Source: Riptortus pedestris (taxonomy: Eukaryota > Arthropoda > Insecta > Hemiptera > Alydidae). Taken from it: 64,000 nt of DNA. Each line of letters opens with the position of its first letter. Within the stretch, counting starts at the first letter, position 1. Made by a program: the position numbers and the translations under genes. The stretch lies in the NCBI GenBank assembly GCA_019009955.1, contig CM032230.1, forward strand, positions 28,028,001 through 28,092,000. The letters are read 5' to 3'. Shown here piece after piece: positions 10,019 to 22,180 of the stretch. The notes beneath the pieces were generated by a model, which saw only the letters and a program-made list of their open reading frames with translations, ran no database searches and was not told the DNA's origin.

Positions 10019-13000
10019 GTAAGTATTTTTTTTTTTTTTTTTTTACTAATCTGTTAACATTATAAGGTTCTTGAAAGTTATATCTCTGCTTTAAGAGCAA
10101 AAATTTTCTTTTCCTTATGGAACTGCTTTGGGAAACAGGTCTTAATAACTAAACGTCTTCCCACCAATTTCTTTATTAAAGCACAAGGCCATTCGGCACT
10201 TATGTGCCATTATCAGGTGCTGACATGTCTCTTTGTTGATGAATTGCCAGCTAAGTGCTGTTCCAGCTGATGTGGGGCCATCATAATTTGTATGTTGTCT
10301 GGATGTGAGTGTGCAGATCTGGGAAATAGGTCTTAATAACTGGAAGTCTTCCGAACAATTTCTTTATTAAAGCACAAGGCCTTTCGATACACACAACGGC
10401 TTTTCCCACATCCAGCAACATGCTAATTATGATGACTGCTCGTCGAGCGTGAGCTGGACCAGCACTTAGCTTGCCATATATGAATGAAGAGACTTGTCTG
10501 TACCTGATGATGGCGCGTTATTCCCGAAAGGCCTTGTGGTAGTTATAGCAAATTTACCAGTCTTATGACATTTGTTGAAAATGTCTCCCCCGTCTTTTGT
10601 TCTTGGATTACTAAAATTAGTATGATTTAGATTATTATGATTCATTATAAATTACAATGATGGCTAAATATAATAAATAGTTTTCATTAATATTTATTTA
10701 TTTATTAACGTCCACTTTTTGCAACTTAGGCTAATCGGGACGGGTTATCTACAGGTTACCACCCTTTTCTAGCCAGGGTGGGATTTTAGGATGTTATTTA
10801 ATGAATTTCATCACTAAATAATTTCCTTTGCCCAGGCGAGAATCGAACTCGCCACTCTAGGTTTACCATGTGAGATAAAGGTCAAAGCTTTATAATATTA
10901 ATATATTATATTCAATATATTTCAGTAATTGTTTTTCTTTCTGATCAGAAATATTTCTGTCTATCTATTAAGCTCTGAGAGGCTGGCTAACTTGTTTGTT
11001 TACAATTCAGACACTTCCTGTTATGGAGGTTATTAAATTGTAAATTAACTGAATCACTTCTCATTATCATTTGTATTTATTCACTCAATGTTCACTGTGT
11101 TGTTAAGTGTTACCGGTATGTAGATTTATCTATTATAGAACTTCACCTTGTAAATTGGCTTAGTTTACCTGAATGACAGAATTTTTTAATTTTTATCAGG
11201 GATGTTTTTCACAGATAATTGACAGTCAACTTAATTCTGTGAAATATTTTCATAGCTTAATTCCCACAATCTTGGAAGTATAAAAGTTGTTTACAAAGAA
11301 CTATTTATCTAGCATTCTAAATACATTTAAGGAATTACACGTCACCATTTCATTATTGTTAATCTCTTTTCGATTATGTTGCAGGAATATTATTGATGTC
11401 TTTATCAAGATGATACAATCCCTTGAATGTCCTGTATGTTACGAGTATGTTTCTTCCCCCATATGGCAGTGTGAGGCAGGCCACATACTTTGCAATAACT
11501 GTAGACATTCTATATTTAGTTGTCCAACCTGTCGACGTTCTTTTTCAACTGTTCGTGTTAGAAGTTTAGAACAGGTAAGCTCCTGTTTTTTAAATTATGG
11601 TATTTTAGTACGAAAGGTTTTGTGCATCTCTTTAGCACAAATGGAGTTGTTTTGTTTTAAATGACCTCTGCCTGTCTTTTGGCCATCCTGAATTTATCTT
11701 GACTAGTTTTGGCATGAAGTCTGTAGATATGTATGTACCATGCATAATTCAAAAACACCCTAGAATATTAATATTTCATATTTTGGACTGCATCTAGTTG
11801 TGCATCTCCTCTTTTAACTGAAATCGACTAAAGAGGAGGAGGGGAGGGTTAGTAGATGGCAAAAATAAAAAATTGCAAATTTATCTGTACCTAATAGAGA
11901 TTAGCAAATTTGTATAGGACATTTTATTTATCAGAAAACTGTCTACACTCTTGTTTTTGAGTTTGTGGCCACTGTCAATAAATATAATAACTTTAAAGAG
12001 ATCTATAAATTATATTCTATAACATTTTTTCATCTCTCCTTAGGAACATCATAGGTACCATATAATATTTCAAATGGAATAGTTTTAAATAGAGCACGGA
12101 AAAACACTTTTTTTATTTATTTAATTACAGTACAAGGAAGTCATATGATTCTTACAACAAATTTTTAGATAGAGAGTCAACAGGGAAGATAGGAAAATAA
12201 CATACCATAGATTGCTATATACTTCTGGTGGTATTTGAAAAATTGGGTTGGCATTACTGTTTCAAATGATTAAAATATCCTAAAATTTTGCTGAGAATCT
12301 CAGGGTTGGGAATCAATGAACTGAAAAGTTTAAAAAATTGAAATAGACAGAGTAACTTTCATTCCAGAGTAACTTTCTCAATCAGTAGACTCATTTCTTA
12401 AACTATATAAAAAGGGACATAGTATCTATACTTGCATAATAATCAAATAAACGAATTAAAAGATCCATACATGTATTACTTAATACAGCAAAATTATTTA
12501 CAAATTCATCACTACTGTGCAAATTTCAATTTATGATGAATATCCTTGATAACAGTCATTGGATCTATACTTTTCTTTTGTGGTTATTGGTCACGTAGAT
12601 TTAAATCAAAATATATCAGTTTCTGATGTTTCAGTATTCTTTATTATCTTTGTGAAGGCCTTCCACAAGTAAATTTAATTTTCCTTCTTACCTGTGTAAA
12701 ATTCCTCAGAACTTAGCCAGGGGTTGTTAAAAGAACTTCTCGCAAATCCGCGTGTATTGAAGAAATAAATCAGATGAACATTCCAATAGTACTGTTAGCC
12801 TTAGCTGAAGAAGTATCCTTTTAAGTTCGTACAAAATTCTTGGTGTTTTAAGTAATAAATGCAGAGATTATTATTCATTTATTTTATTATTATATGGGAG
12901 GGGGTAGGGGTATTTTCAATTTCCTGGGTATCTTTTTACCGGGGGAATATTTATTCAACTTGTAAAAAGGGTCACTTTATTGAGTATTCAGGAATTTCCT

Positions 13001-16000
13001 TACAACCCTGGCAGTATCTAATAATATCGATTTTTGTGACTGTCTAATTATCTCTTCACATATATTTAAATATTTAGTACATTTGACCGTATTTTTAGGC
13101 ACAAGTCCTTTTGTAGAAATAACAATGACTGTAGTAACTTTTGCTGATTCCAATTTGTACAGATCTTTCAACTCTGCAGCTAAGTCTTGATATTTTCTCA
13201 ACTTCTCTGTAATTGTTTTCTAACATTCTCATCATTTGATACCGGCATATCAATGATATCTGTTGGTTTATGAATTTATTATTACATTGCAGGTTTATAC
13301 TCAGAAAACTGGAGTAAAAACATATCGGAAATCCAATCGATGTGAATTTTGTAATCATCACATGTTAAGGGAAATTCAAAAATATTCACACAATTCTAAC
13401 AGTTTCAAGGAGTACCCATTGCTGTTTCATCTTTCATAATTTCTGTTGGCAGATTTAAATTCTTGGTGCCTACTATTGTGGTTTTTGGCTCGAGTCCATT
13501 TGTACTTATGATAGTAGCCGTAATTGTGGCAGACTTCAGCTTGTATTCTTCTTTAAACTCAATAGCTAATTCTTGATATTTTATTAATTTTTCGGCATAG
13601 GCTTTTCAAATATTCTCATCATTGGGTACTGCAATGTCATATATCAGCAGTCTTATTGATCTTGTCAATAATGGGATTGTATCCGGTTTGTTATTTATTG
13701 CACAGTATGGTCAGTTTCATTGCTGAATCCCAATACATATTTTCATTATCTTTTTCCAATAATTTTTGGGGATTATAGAGATAATAACCGACCTTCCTTT
13801 CTACCATGCTGACGAAGTCTTAATTTATGACGTCACCACAACATGTTTACATGCATCTCACAAAGTAAAAGTTCAATGAAAACTATATTTTGTATTTACC
13901 CTTGGAATGAAGTGGTTCATGATATAACAGCTTATTGATAATATGACATGAATAGGAGAGGGGGTTTACTGAAAGCCAAAACAAAAAATTCCAAATATCT
14001 CGGTTAATATTCATGATACAGAAAATATGTATAAAACAACATTTATAGAACACTAGCTAAGTTATCCGGCTTGCCCAGGAATTCATGTGAGGCTGAATGT
14101 TGATGGTAATTTTGGCAAGGCTTTACTTTGCACAATATTTTGACATTTCCCCGTCCCAGTGTTTAGGGTTTATACTACTAGGGTGCTTGGTGGATTTGTT
14201 AATAATAAAATCATTTGTTATGTAAGGCTTCACTGTCCTCAATATTTTTATTTTTCCAGTCACCTGTGCATGTAGTTTTTTTTTATAATGTAATGGACTA
14301 TGTAATTCATAATGACAGTAAAATTTCCTTTCCCTTGGTGCGGTACATAGCCCAACGGTGACAGCTGTTTAGGACGTCATAACCGCCATTAAAAATACTC
14401 TCTTGAAAGTCTCGATTGTTAACTGTATATTCATATTGGAACATACTGTGTTCAGTAAAGTATATCATATATTAACGGAGCAGAGTTAACAAATAGTAGA
14501 AATAACTGGGTGCACCTCCGCAGCATTCATCCTATTAAATTATTTATTTATGATAATTAAACAAATTCACATTCCTGAGAATAACATTGCGTTGCTAAAA
14601 GTATATGCATCTAATGTAATCATTAGACTCTACTTAAGTAATACATGAATTACAGCACAATAGACTATGAGAGGTTATTACTTCAAACACTTTGAGAGTA
14701 CTATAACTAATAATAATATAATTTAATAATAAGTTGTGGTTTTTTGAATTCTTGATAATCCATGGAGCTTTCAGGGAGAGTAATAAAATCTAAACCTCTG
14801 ATTTAAATTATTCTTTCTTTGTAATTAATCTCATTTCAGATTTCTGACTTCATGCTCTTTCCATGCAAAAATGATGGCTGTGATAAAATATTACCTCTGA
14901 CAGATATTCAATGTCATGAGAACATGTGTACACTTGCAAATGCATTCAGCCGCCCAGATAACCATACAAGGTTCACTATTCTCCAGTACAACATTTTAAA
15001 ATATATTGAGCATGATATTGCACCCTTCCTTGTGACATCGCGTGAAACGGTAAATAGTATTTCATTTATTTTCTTCTCCTATTTTAGTTTAAACTTTTAT
15101 AATAAAAATTAGTGCATATATAATTTAAAAGATAATATCATCTCCAAATCTTTCTAACTTATTCCATAATCTCTGGGAATAACCACACTTGAAGTACTTC
15201 CCATTCATGCTGGAACACAATAGAAGAGTTAATGAATTATACCATGATCTGATTTCTCATAAACAATTCATGTGTCAGTAAATGTATAAATATCATTTTA
15301 TTTTTCAGAATGAACAAGCAACACAAACAAATTTAAAAAAAAGAAACCTTAAAGATGCCTCAACAATGACTGATCCAACTCCCAGTATGTATTTTTTATT
15401 GAATTGGTTACATATATTTGTATTTAATTAGAATGTTTTTGCTTCATTTAGTCTATTACTGCTCTATCTTTTAATATTTACATACACAGCTGCCACAGTC
15501 TTTAAAGGGTCTGGGCCGGCCTCTGCATCTGCTATTTATGACTATATCTTGAGGTACCTACCACTAATTAGGAAGCCAGGCTTCTCAAGTTACAAACGCC
15601 CAAACTCTGCACATCTTCCAGCTCATTGAGCCTGGGTTTATCTCTTTCTATACTTTCTTCTGGTAGCATCTTGGGAAATCTATTAGTTTCAATTCTTTCA
15701 ACATGTGTCAGCATCTGCAGTCTGTTTAGAACAAATGCGAGGTTTACCATACAAGTCTATTAGTTCGGTATTGCTTCTGATATGCAATTTGTGCTGCCCC
15801 TCAACCGCTCAAAATTGTTTCCTTACGACTCATCTGTTCTGAAGCAGCAGTCCCAGTTTTCTTTTCTGGGAGTCTATGTTTCACTTCTATATGTGATCTC
15901 AGGACTAATGGCTGTTAATTTATACCATGATCTGGTTTCCTTTCCCAAGGAGCTTTCTGTAGGAGATACCATTCTATCTCTAATGCTGACTTCTATGTTT

Positions 16001-19000
16001 ATTGCTCTGTGTTTCCATTCCTCCCAGATAATAATAACATGTAACACATAAACCAATATGAGGTCGACAGGGATGCAGCAGAACTGATAGGACAAAGGAA
16101 GTATCCCTACACCTCCCGAGGCTCAGTGGTACCAACCTACTACTCATTCAGAATCTCAATCCTGTAATACATTAAATTATATTAACAAATCTGATTACAT
16201 TATCTTCACAGTGCTAAAACTTTTTGTTCAAATAATTTTCATGTTTTAATCAAATAAAGTATTAAATACGCTTAAGGAAAAACTGGTGTTTCTCATGATT
16301 TAATGTTTAGGAGAAGAGAAGGGGGGGGGGAGCAGTATACTTTGCTTGGTGCAATCTGTTACTGGCATTAAAAAAATAATATAGATTTGAATTAATTTAT
16401 CCACGTGAGGTACCTGGTAGTTCATATTGGAAAGAATTGTTGAGCATATCAATATTTCTATGCAAATTACTTTCTTCATAAATTGTTAAAGAATATATAA
16501 AGAAAAGTTACTCTAAATAGCAAAGTAAAAACTTTTGTTATTTGTACGTTTGCGAAGAAACAAATAGAAAATGAAATATCGCAATTTTTAATTTCAGGCC
16601 TCCCTTACATTCCCCACTCCTGCTCGTCCTTAGAAATTTTGGTACATCTTATTATCATGGAAGTCTTTTGTGCCAAATCAAATTGTTCACATTCTAGCTC
16701 TAATGCTAACTGCTATGTTATTGCTCTCTGTTACCATTCCTCCCAGATAATTAAGTGATGTACAAGTAGGAAACATACACTCACAACAATACAATTCTGT
16801 ACCTCTCTGGATTGTGTAGCATGTAATCTGTTTTATCCTTGTACGTATATAATGTCTTGTATTCCTTATGAAAGTTCTTCTACAGCACTGGCAAATGCCT
16901 CAAAGGATCGTCATACTTAATAAATCGTTGGCATACACTATAAGGTGTGTGAACCTATAGTATATGGTACCTTCAAAATTAGTTTTGTATTCCTCGGATT
17001 ACCACTTCAAAGACAAGGTCGCACAACACCAGTGATTAAGGGTTTCCTTCCCTTAGACCACTAGTAAGCTCAAAGCTATCTGAGTAGGGAGGAAAGTTTT
17101 TCCCAGCTTCTTATCTAGAAGAAGTAAGTAAAGATGTGACCAACATCATACAAGTTTGCCTTTTCTAACATCTACCTAATTAATGGTGAAGATTAGATCT
17201 CTCTGATTAACCTTTCCAACAACTCCAAGTCCTTGTTTGACCAAAGTTTATTTTATAAGCTTTGGATACAATGGCTAAGAGCTCCTATCATTCTTGCAAC
17301 TTAGTTTATTTCTTTTTTTCTTCCTTGTACAAAATAAAGGAAGTATTTTAATCACAACAATATTCATATTTCAATAGATTAATCATTTATGTACTTAGAT
17401 AGGTATTTTGCATAACTCATAGTCTTAGTGTTGATAATTCATATTTGGGATTACTATAATGCCTAGTTGTGCACCTTGCTTTTGGTCATAATTGACTAAG
17501 AGTAAAGAGGGTTTTAGGGGAGGATGAATATAAAAGAAAAAAAAAATGCACTGTACATATTAGAGATACAATAAACAATTGCTCAGAACATTTTTTGTGT
17601 ATTATGAAATCCCTTTTTTGTGAATCTATAAATTATGTTTTATGACATTTTTCAATCCGGTGCACTGGAACGGAAATTTCGTACATCACATTCAAGTGAA
17701 ATAATTTTTAATAAAATGCAGCCACACTTTTTGTTTATTTAATTTAATATGAGTATAAGGAAGCTATGGTGCCCATGACAGATTTTTTTTAAATAGGCAC
17801 AATGAACACCTTTCCCCTCAAAAGCCTGAGTCCTCAGTCATGCCTTGTTTCTTCCACTAATTGTTCTGTCTTTTCTACTTTTACTTCATCTCTGCAAGAT
17901 GCATACATACTGACACAATATATTGAAGAATATGATTCTGTAAATTCTTTCACAGTTTTTTACTGTTGATTACACACTTTTTCAGAGATTTTTATAAAAT
18001 ATGTTTAGCTTAAATTCTTTTACAGATAGAAAATACCCTTGCTTTAAAACATGCACATTTCAATGTATGACTTTTATTTTTTGACAGTAGTGTTGTTAGA
18101 AGTGAAGAATGCTGTGTACTTGAAGAGAAGAAAGCTAGATGAGTCACTTTCTGTCTTCCTCAATGAATGCTTACAAGTTCCTCTGAGGATGGAGACAATA
18201 GTCATTGAAAGTGCTTAGCACTGAAATTGAAAAAAAAACTTATTAAGAATTGGAAGCTTTCTTCTGTTCAAGTTGACTTTTATTTTGTTATGTTTAATTA
18301 TATTGCAATAATTGTTATACATATTCATTAATTGTAATAATTTTTCTGTTTCTTTCAGATGTAGGGAATATATTCTCCCCAACTAAAGGTTTAACAACTA
18401 CTTTAAAAACAAATCCAACTGCAACTTTTAAACAAAGCTCAAGATCACCTAGTTGTTCTTTGCAAGTTATGCGACCAAAATGTGTCAAACAAAATACAAC
18501 TGTGGTTAATTCTTCTAGTGATTGCAGTGGTCGAGTATTTGCTATAAAAAATTCAATTTTATCCCATAATGGGCATATAGATAAAATGTTTAAGAAATCT
18601 GAACATTTAACAAATAATAAGGGAAAAGATTCTGGAAATAATTTAGTAACTAGTGAAAAATTGAATAATTTTTTACGTGTCAATGACTCAAAGCTAACAT
18701 CTAAGAAGGGCTCCACTAGATATGATTGCTATTTACAATCTTCTTCAAATAAGGTTGTTGAAGTCTCTACAGCTCCATCAGGTTTCAATTTCACCCCTTT
18801 TATTAAACAGGCACAATCATTTTTCCCAACACTATCTCAAGATTCCAGTTGCGACAGAAGCATTAAGTTTGGGTTAAATTCTGAAGGTTGCTCAAGTCAT
18901 TTTTCTGGTTCAGGAGTACTCCCAGAAGCTTCTACATCTTCATTAGAAGTTGAATCAGTATTTAAATTTCAAGCCACTAATGAACAAACTTTAAAGGGTA

Positions 19001-20976
19001 CTAAAGTAACGAATGGATTGACAAAAAGTCCTAAAAGCACTACTGCTGAGTACTGTAAAAAGTTGTACAACAAAAACTCTTCAGGATTTGATTTTAGTGC
19101 TTTACTTAAGGCACCACCAGTATTTACTTCTGATGAAAATAGAAGTAATGGGCCTACAAATACTTTGAATTCTAGTTTTAATACTACAACTGTTAGCAGT
19201 TGTAGTGCACCTAGTTCATCTACTCAAAGTATAAAAAGGCCTGTTATGTCTTCTGTAATATTTGGTGATATTTCATACGATGATAATATGAAAGGGAGTC
19301 TTGAATCAGTATCTCATAAAGTGTCTTCAGTTTTTAATTCTGTAAAAAGTAATGAACAATTTGTTCCAAAAGTAACTTTACCAGTTTTACAGGAGTCAGT
19401 AAATACTCCTCCTGTATTTAGCTTTTGTATTGGCAGGTCTTCTGCTGAGACAAGTTCCCAAACCCCTTCATCTTCATCGAATTTCACACTTCCTTCATAC
19501 TCTAATAGGAATACACAAAGCTCCTGTTTTGATAGCTCATCAAAACAAGTAAATATAAACTGCAACCTTTTAGGAAGTACTGTGGATACCCAAAACTCAA
19601 ATTTCAATTTAAAAGAATGTGGTATAAATTTTCATACCGTGAATAAGTCTAATAGTGATTCTTCCTCACCTAGAACTGATTCGGTAATCAATTTCAAAGT
19701 AGACCAACAACTTGATAATAACCCATTTGGTATGTTTAGTTCACCTTCTACTCAGGATTGTGTTTCAAATATTAGACGTGAATTGAGTGCTTTGAGAAAT
19801 AGATGCAATACTGATGTTACAAGTAATTTCAATTGTAGTAAATCTGTAACTATCACACCCTTCTTGTCTCAGCCCTCTAGTACAAATAATAACAATGCCA
19901 GTAACACAGATCTTTCAGTTAGAAATTATTTTTCAGATTCTAACGCTATTCCCACTAACAGGTCAACTGCTAACAAATTCGATCTACTTCCTGAAGGAAC
20001 ATCAGTGGCATTTTCTGATCCTGTCTCTCCCTCTTTGAAGACTAAATGTGAAGTTTCCTCAGCTATATCAGGTCCTCTTTTTGCTTCTAAAATTGGCAGT
20101 GATGAAGTTAGAGGAACACAATCTCATTTAAAATCTCCTACTAGTAACCAAATATTAGTAAGTTCTCAGCCTATTCAAAATGCACCTTGCCTCAAGTTTG
20201 ACTTATCAACATGTAAAGATCTACTTGATTATTTGTCAAATGATTTCCCAACCTCCTCAGTTCATAGGAATAAAACATCCACTTCAACAAGTTTAGGTAA
20301 TTTGTGCCCATCTAGCAAGAGGGATAATAACATTTTCAAGTTTCATGAACAAAGCAATACATTGTCAAGTCCTAATTTTAGTATGAGACCAAATGATTCT
20401 AAGATCTTGGCTATTCAAGGGTCATCCATGTCCCTTTGCAGCCCTGGAACTCCTCAAAAAACTGAGTCTTGTCTTAACTCAGATTTTGTAGTCCATGAAA
20501 GACAGCTACTTGGAGAGTCCAGTTTTTTTGAACCTAAACCAAATCTAGACTCAATTAACAGTGCTTCAGCTAATTCACCCTTTCCTTTTTTCTTTTCTAA
20601 TGTCTCCTCCCATAGAAGTACAATGACTCCTTCACTGGTATCTCCAGGAACTAGTAGTTCTATTCAAGAACGAATTATTGTGCCAAACATTAAAGTCAAA
20701 AGACCTGACTCAACTTTTTCAAATCAAACTATGAGTTGTAGCGTTAACACAACGAATCCCACTTCTGTTTCTGTAGATGATAAGCCTTTCCACTTTGGTA
20801 ATCCAGTTTTATTCAGTTTTGGAAGCAGTATAAAATCCTCTAAAGAACCAGTTTCTTCAAGTTGCACAAATTCCCATTCATTGTCAGTTAACCCTTTATT
20901 CACATTTGGTACACAAAGCACTAATCTTTGGGATACATTTGGAAGTTCAACATCTGGGAGTACGAAGTGGCAATAA
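9996..20976 (+). CDS. Gene B: RING and SIAH-type zinc finger joined to an FG-like tail
   Basis: Five coding exons join in phase: 9996-10018, 11385-11574, 14840-15049, 15309-15384 and 18359-20976 (3117 nt, 1038 residues plus stop). Residues 23-57 form a C3HC4 RING with all eight ligands (CPVC, QC, GH, CNNC, CPTC), closest to SIAH/Seven-in-absentia ligases. Residues 80-101 are a SIAH-type finger, C-x4-C-x11-H-x3-C. The second SIAH finger and the substrate-binding domain that normally follow are absent. Residues 167-1038 are instead a Ser/Asn/Thr-rich, probably disordered tail with spaced Phe motifs (FNFTPF, FSFG, LFTFG). RINGs of this type recruit E2 enzymes; FG tails occur in nuclear pore proteins. 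A pore- or condensate-linked ubiquitin ligase is inference. Retention of a 2.6-kb open exon argues for function. Confidence 0.8.
10139..10545 (+). repeat. Penelope-like terminal repeats (two direct, one inverted)
   Basis: The segment GGTCTTAATAACT...TTTATTAAAGCACAAGGCC occurs near 10139 and again near 10325. A reversed partner (CCTGATGATGG...CCCGAAAGGCCTTGTG) lies near 10500. This end structure resembles Penelope-like elements, but no reverse transcriptase is present here. Confidence 0.45.
10693..10885 (-). mobile_element. tRNA-derived SINE, 5' truncated
   Basis: Same family as 3106-3368 (ACGTCCACTTTTTGC, AGAATCGAACTCGCC), but it stops within the tRNA-like head near 10885. It lies in gene B intron 1. 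Confidence 0.85.
11385..11574 (+). CDS. Gene B exon 2, RING domain
   Basis: The acceptor TTATGTTGCAG and donor CAG|GTAAGC bound a 190-bp exon. It begins with the G completing Lys8, then NIIDVFIK and the C3HC4 RING, ending RVRSLEQ. Open frame left of 11385 and right of 11574 is intron read-through. The gene C RING exon has the same length and begins with the same NIID. Confidence 0.9.
12977..13760 (-). pseudogene. Two remnants of a non-LTR retrotransposon 3' domain
   Basis: On the - strand two segments (about 13201 down to 12977, and 13760 down to 13410) encode the same C-terminal region: KYQDLAAELK / KYQELAIEFK, then VISTKGLVPK / IISTNGLEPK. This arrangement is common after the reverse transcriptase in insect LINEs. 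Both contain stops and lack the polymerase. They lie in gene B intron 2. Confidence 0.6.
14043..14275 (+). repeat. GC-cored dispersed repeat, copy 1
   Basis: Starts ACTAGCTAAGTTATCCGGC and continues with GGCTGAATG and ACAATATTTTGACATTTCCC. The same body occurs at 29760-29960 (inverted), 42040-42150 and 61970-62200, where the start reads ACCCGGCTTCGCCCGGG. Confidence 0.7.
14840..15049 (+). CDS. Gene B exon 3, SIAH-type zinc finger
   Basis: The acceptor ATCTCATTTCAG and donor ACG|GTAAAT bound a 210-bp phase 0-0 exon. It opens ISDFMLFPCKNDGC, aligned with the SIAH segment after the RING, and keeps C-x11-H-x3-C. The first ligand pair is C-x4-C rather than the usual C-x6-C. A Met (14852) inside the exon is not the start. 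Confidence 0.85.
15309..15384 (+). CDS. Gene B exon 4, linker
   Basis: A 76-bp exon between TATTTTTCAG and CCCA|GTATGT. It encodes a polar linker (NEQATQTNLKKRN, then DASTMTDPTP) and ends in phase 1. It joins the tail exon as A|AT (Asn) with no frame conflict. Confidence 0.75.
15565..16095 (-). pseudogene. Non-LTR retrotransposon C-terminal remnant
   Basis: The - strand reads ITYRSET, an interrupted WT, then NRLQMLTHVERIETNRFPK. These match the 'YGAETWT ... RLxWLGHVERM' landmarks of many insect LINE proteins. Stops and frame changes interrupt it. A 60-bp stretch (TCTAATGCTGACTTCTATG...) recurs diverged at 16697-16760. It lies inside gene B intron 4. Confidence 0.5.
18359..20976 (+). CDS. Gene B exon 5, FG-like low-complexity tail
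   Basis: The acceptor TTTCTTTCAG ends at 18358, and the frame stays open for 2618 bases to TAA at 20974-20976. It starts NVGNIFSPTKG. It is rich in Ser, Asn and Thr, with Phe-centred motifs at intervals (FDFSALLK, PPVFSFC, FHFGNPVLFSFG, PLFTFG) and ends NLWDTFGSS plus a short tail. The style is that of FxFG nucleoporin regions, but true FG pairs are few and most are near the C-terminus. The apparent Met start at 18460 lies inside this exon and is not needed. Confidence 0.85.
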
Positions 20977-21001
20977 ATGCTTAACAATTACTTGTAAAAA
21001 T

Positions 21002-21012
21002 AATAAATGAGG

Positions 21013-21070
<58 letters not shown>

Positions 21071-21243
21071 ATCATTTAATAATGCTGTAAGATATAAATT
21101 GTGGGTTAATAAAGTATGTCCTTCTTTTTAATTGTCTAAAGAAATTAAAACCTATTGTAAAGAATTGTAATATTGCCAGACACTGATATTGTAAATATTA
21201 AAAATTGTGCTTGTATAAATATTATAGTGTTTAATCCAATAAA
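21002..21243 (+). terminator. Gene B 3' UTR with poly-A signals
   Basis: AATAAA hexamers follow the stop at 21002, 21108 and 21238. The last is followed by T-rich sequence and is the likeliest end. A (TA)n tract fills about 21015-21071. Confidence 0.55.
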
Positions 21244-21339
21244 CATTGTTTTTTCATTATCAGCTTGTTTTAAGGTCACGTGTATATCAAAGATGTCATA
21301 TATTAAAAAAATAAAATAAATGAATAGAATATAATGTTA

Positions 21340-22180
21340 TTTATTTATCAACTGTAGGATCAAAAAGGTCAAACACCTCCACTCTTAATACTTCTTTATT
21401 ACAGCCAAAGTACTTTCAGGGCGAACCGTCCCATCATCAGTGCTCTGCGACACAACATTATACTTTCAAAACATGTAATATATATGAATAAATAAATAAA
21501 TAAATGTAACAAAGGTAGTCGAATATTAAAAACTTTTAAAAAACAAACAAATATATAAAACGCAATGCAACACTTATGAATAAAACATTACAAATAAATA
21601 AATATTAAAAGCAATAAATAACAAAATAACTAGGAGATGGAGAGGAACTGACCTAGAGTTGGTCCCTATTGAGCCGACATCTCCGGTGAGACTGAGAGCC
21701 TACACGGGCCAGGGCAGATACTGCAGAGGACGGAACATGCCTGAGCACGCCACCCTCCCCCCTAATATTAATATTCTTATCCTCCAGCATGTCCATCCTG
21801 GTCCATAACTGCTTTACTATATCCATTTTCTTCCCTTTGCCAAGGTGGTCGAGCACCTCGAACTCAACGGCATTTGCTTCATGGCTTTCGTTTAAAATAT
21901 GTTTACGTACCTCCGATGTCTTGGTGGAAAGGTGCTCTTTTAATCTGCTCCTTAGCTTCCTTCCACTTTGCCCCACATATGAGCTTCTGCAAGTCAGGCA
22001 AGCAACCTGATACACACACAGATCTATCCAGTGGATCGACCGCATCCTTAATCCTTGGGAGCATTTGTTTTAGGGAGCTTAGACTTCGATAGGCAGTACG
22101 AAGGCCAACCTTTTCCAGCATGCGTCCTATCTTCTCGGAAAATTTCCCTAGGTATGGGATGCTGAGTTGGCCCACAGGAT
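21340..22180 (-). pseudogene. Penelope-like element 3' fragment with GIY-YIG nuclease
   Basis: The - strand first gives a reverse-transcriptase C-terminal segment (SIPYLGKFSEKIGRML). After a frame change it gives VYQVACLTCRSSYVGQSGRK, the C-x2-C, Y-V-G-Q-x-G-R core of the GIY-YIG endonuclease fused to Penelope-like reverse transcriptases, followed by RLKEHL. Downstream to about 21340 is a non-coding end with AGTACTTTCAGGG and CATCATCAGTGC. The polymerase core is missing. The fragment sits just behind the gene B poly-A region. Confidence 0.75.

Noticed and set aside
11287..11384. Met start 98 bases before the RING exon
   Set aside because: It lies in the intron, before a clear acceptor at 11384. 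The same artefact precedes the gene C RING at 51874.
18460..20976. Independent 838-residue gene starting at the Met at 18460
   Set aside because: The frame is open back to a strong acceptor at 18358 in phase with exon 4, so this Met is internal.
18315..20987. Antisense open frames across gene B exon 5
   Set aside because: They are short shadows of the long + strand frame with no splice or domain support.
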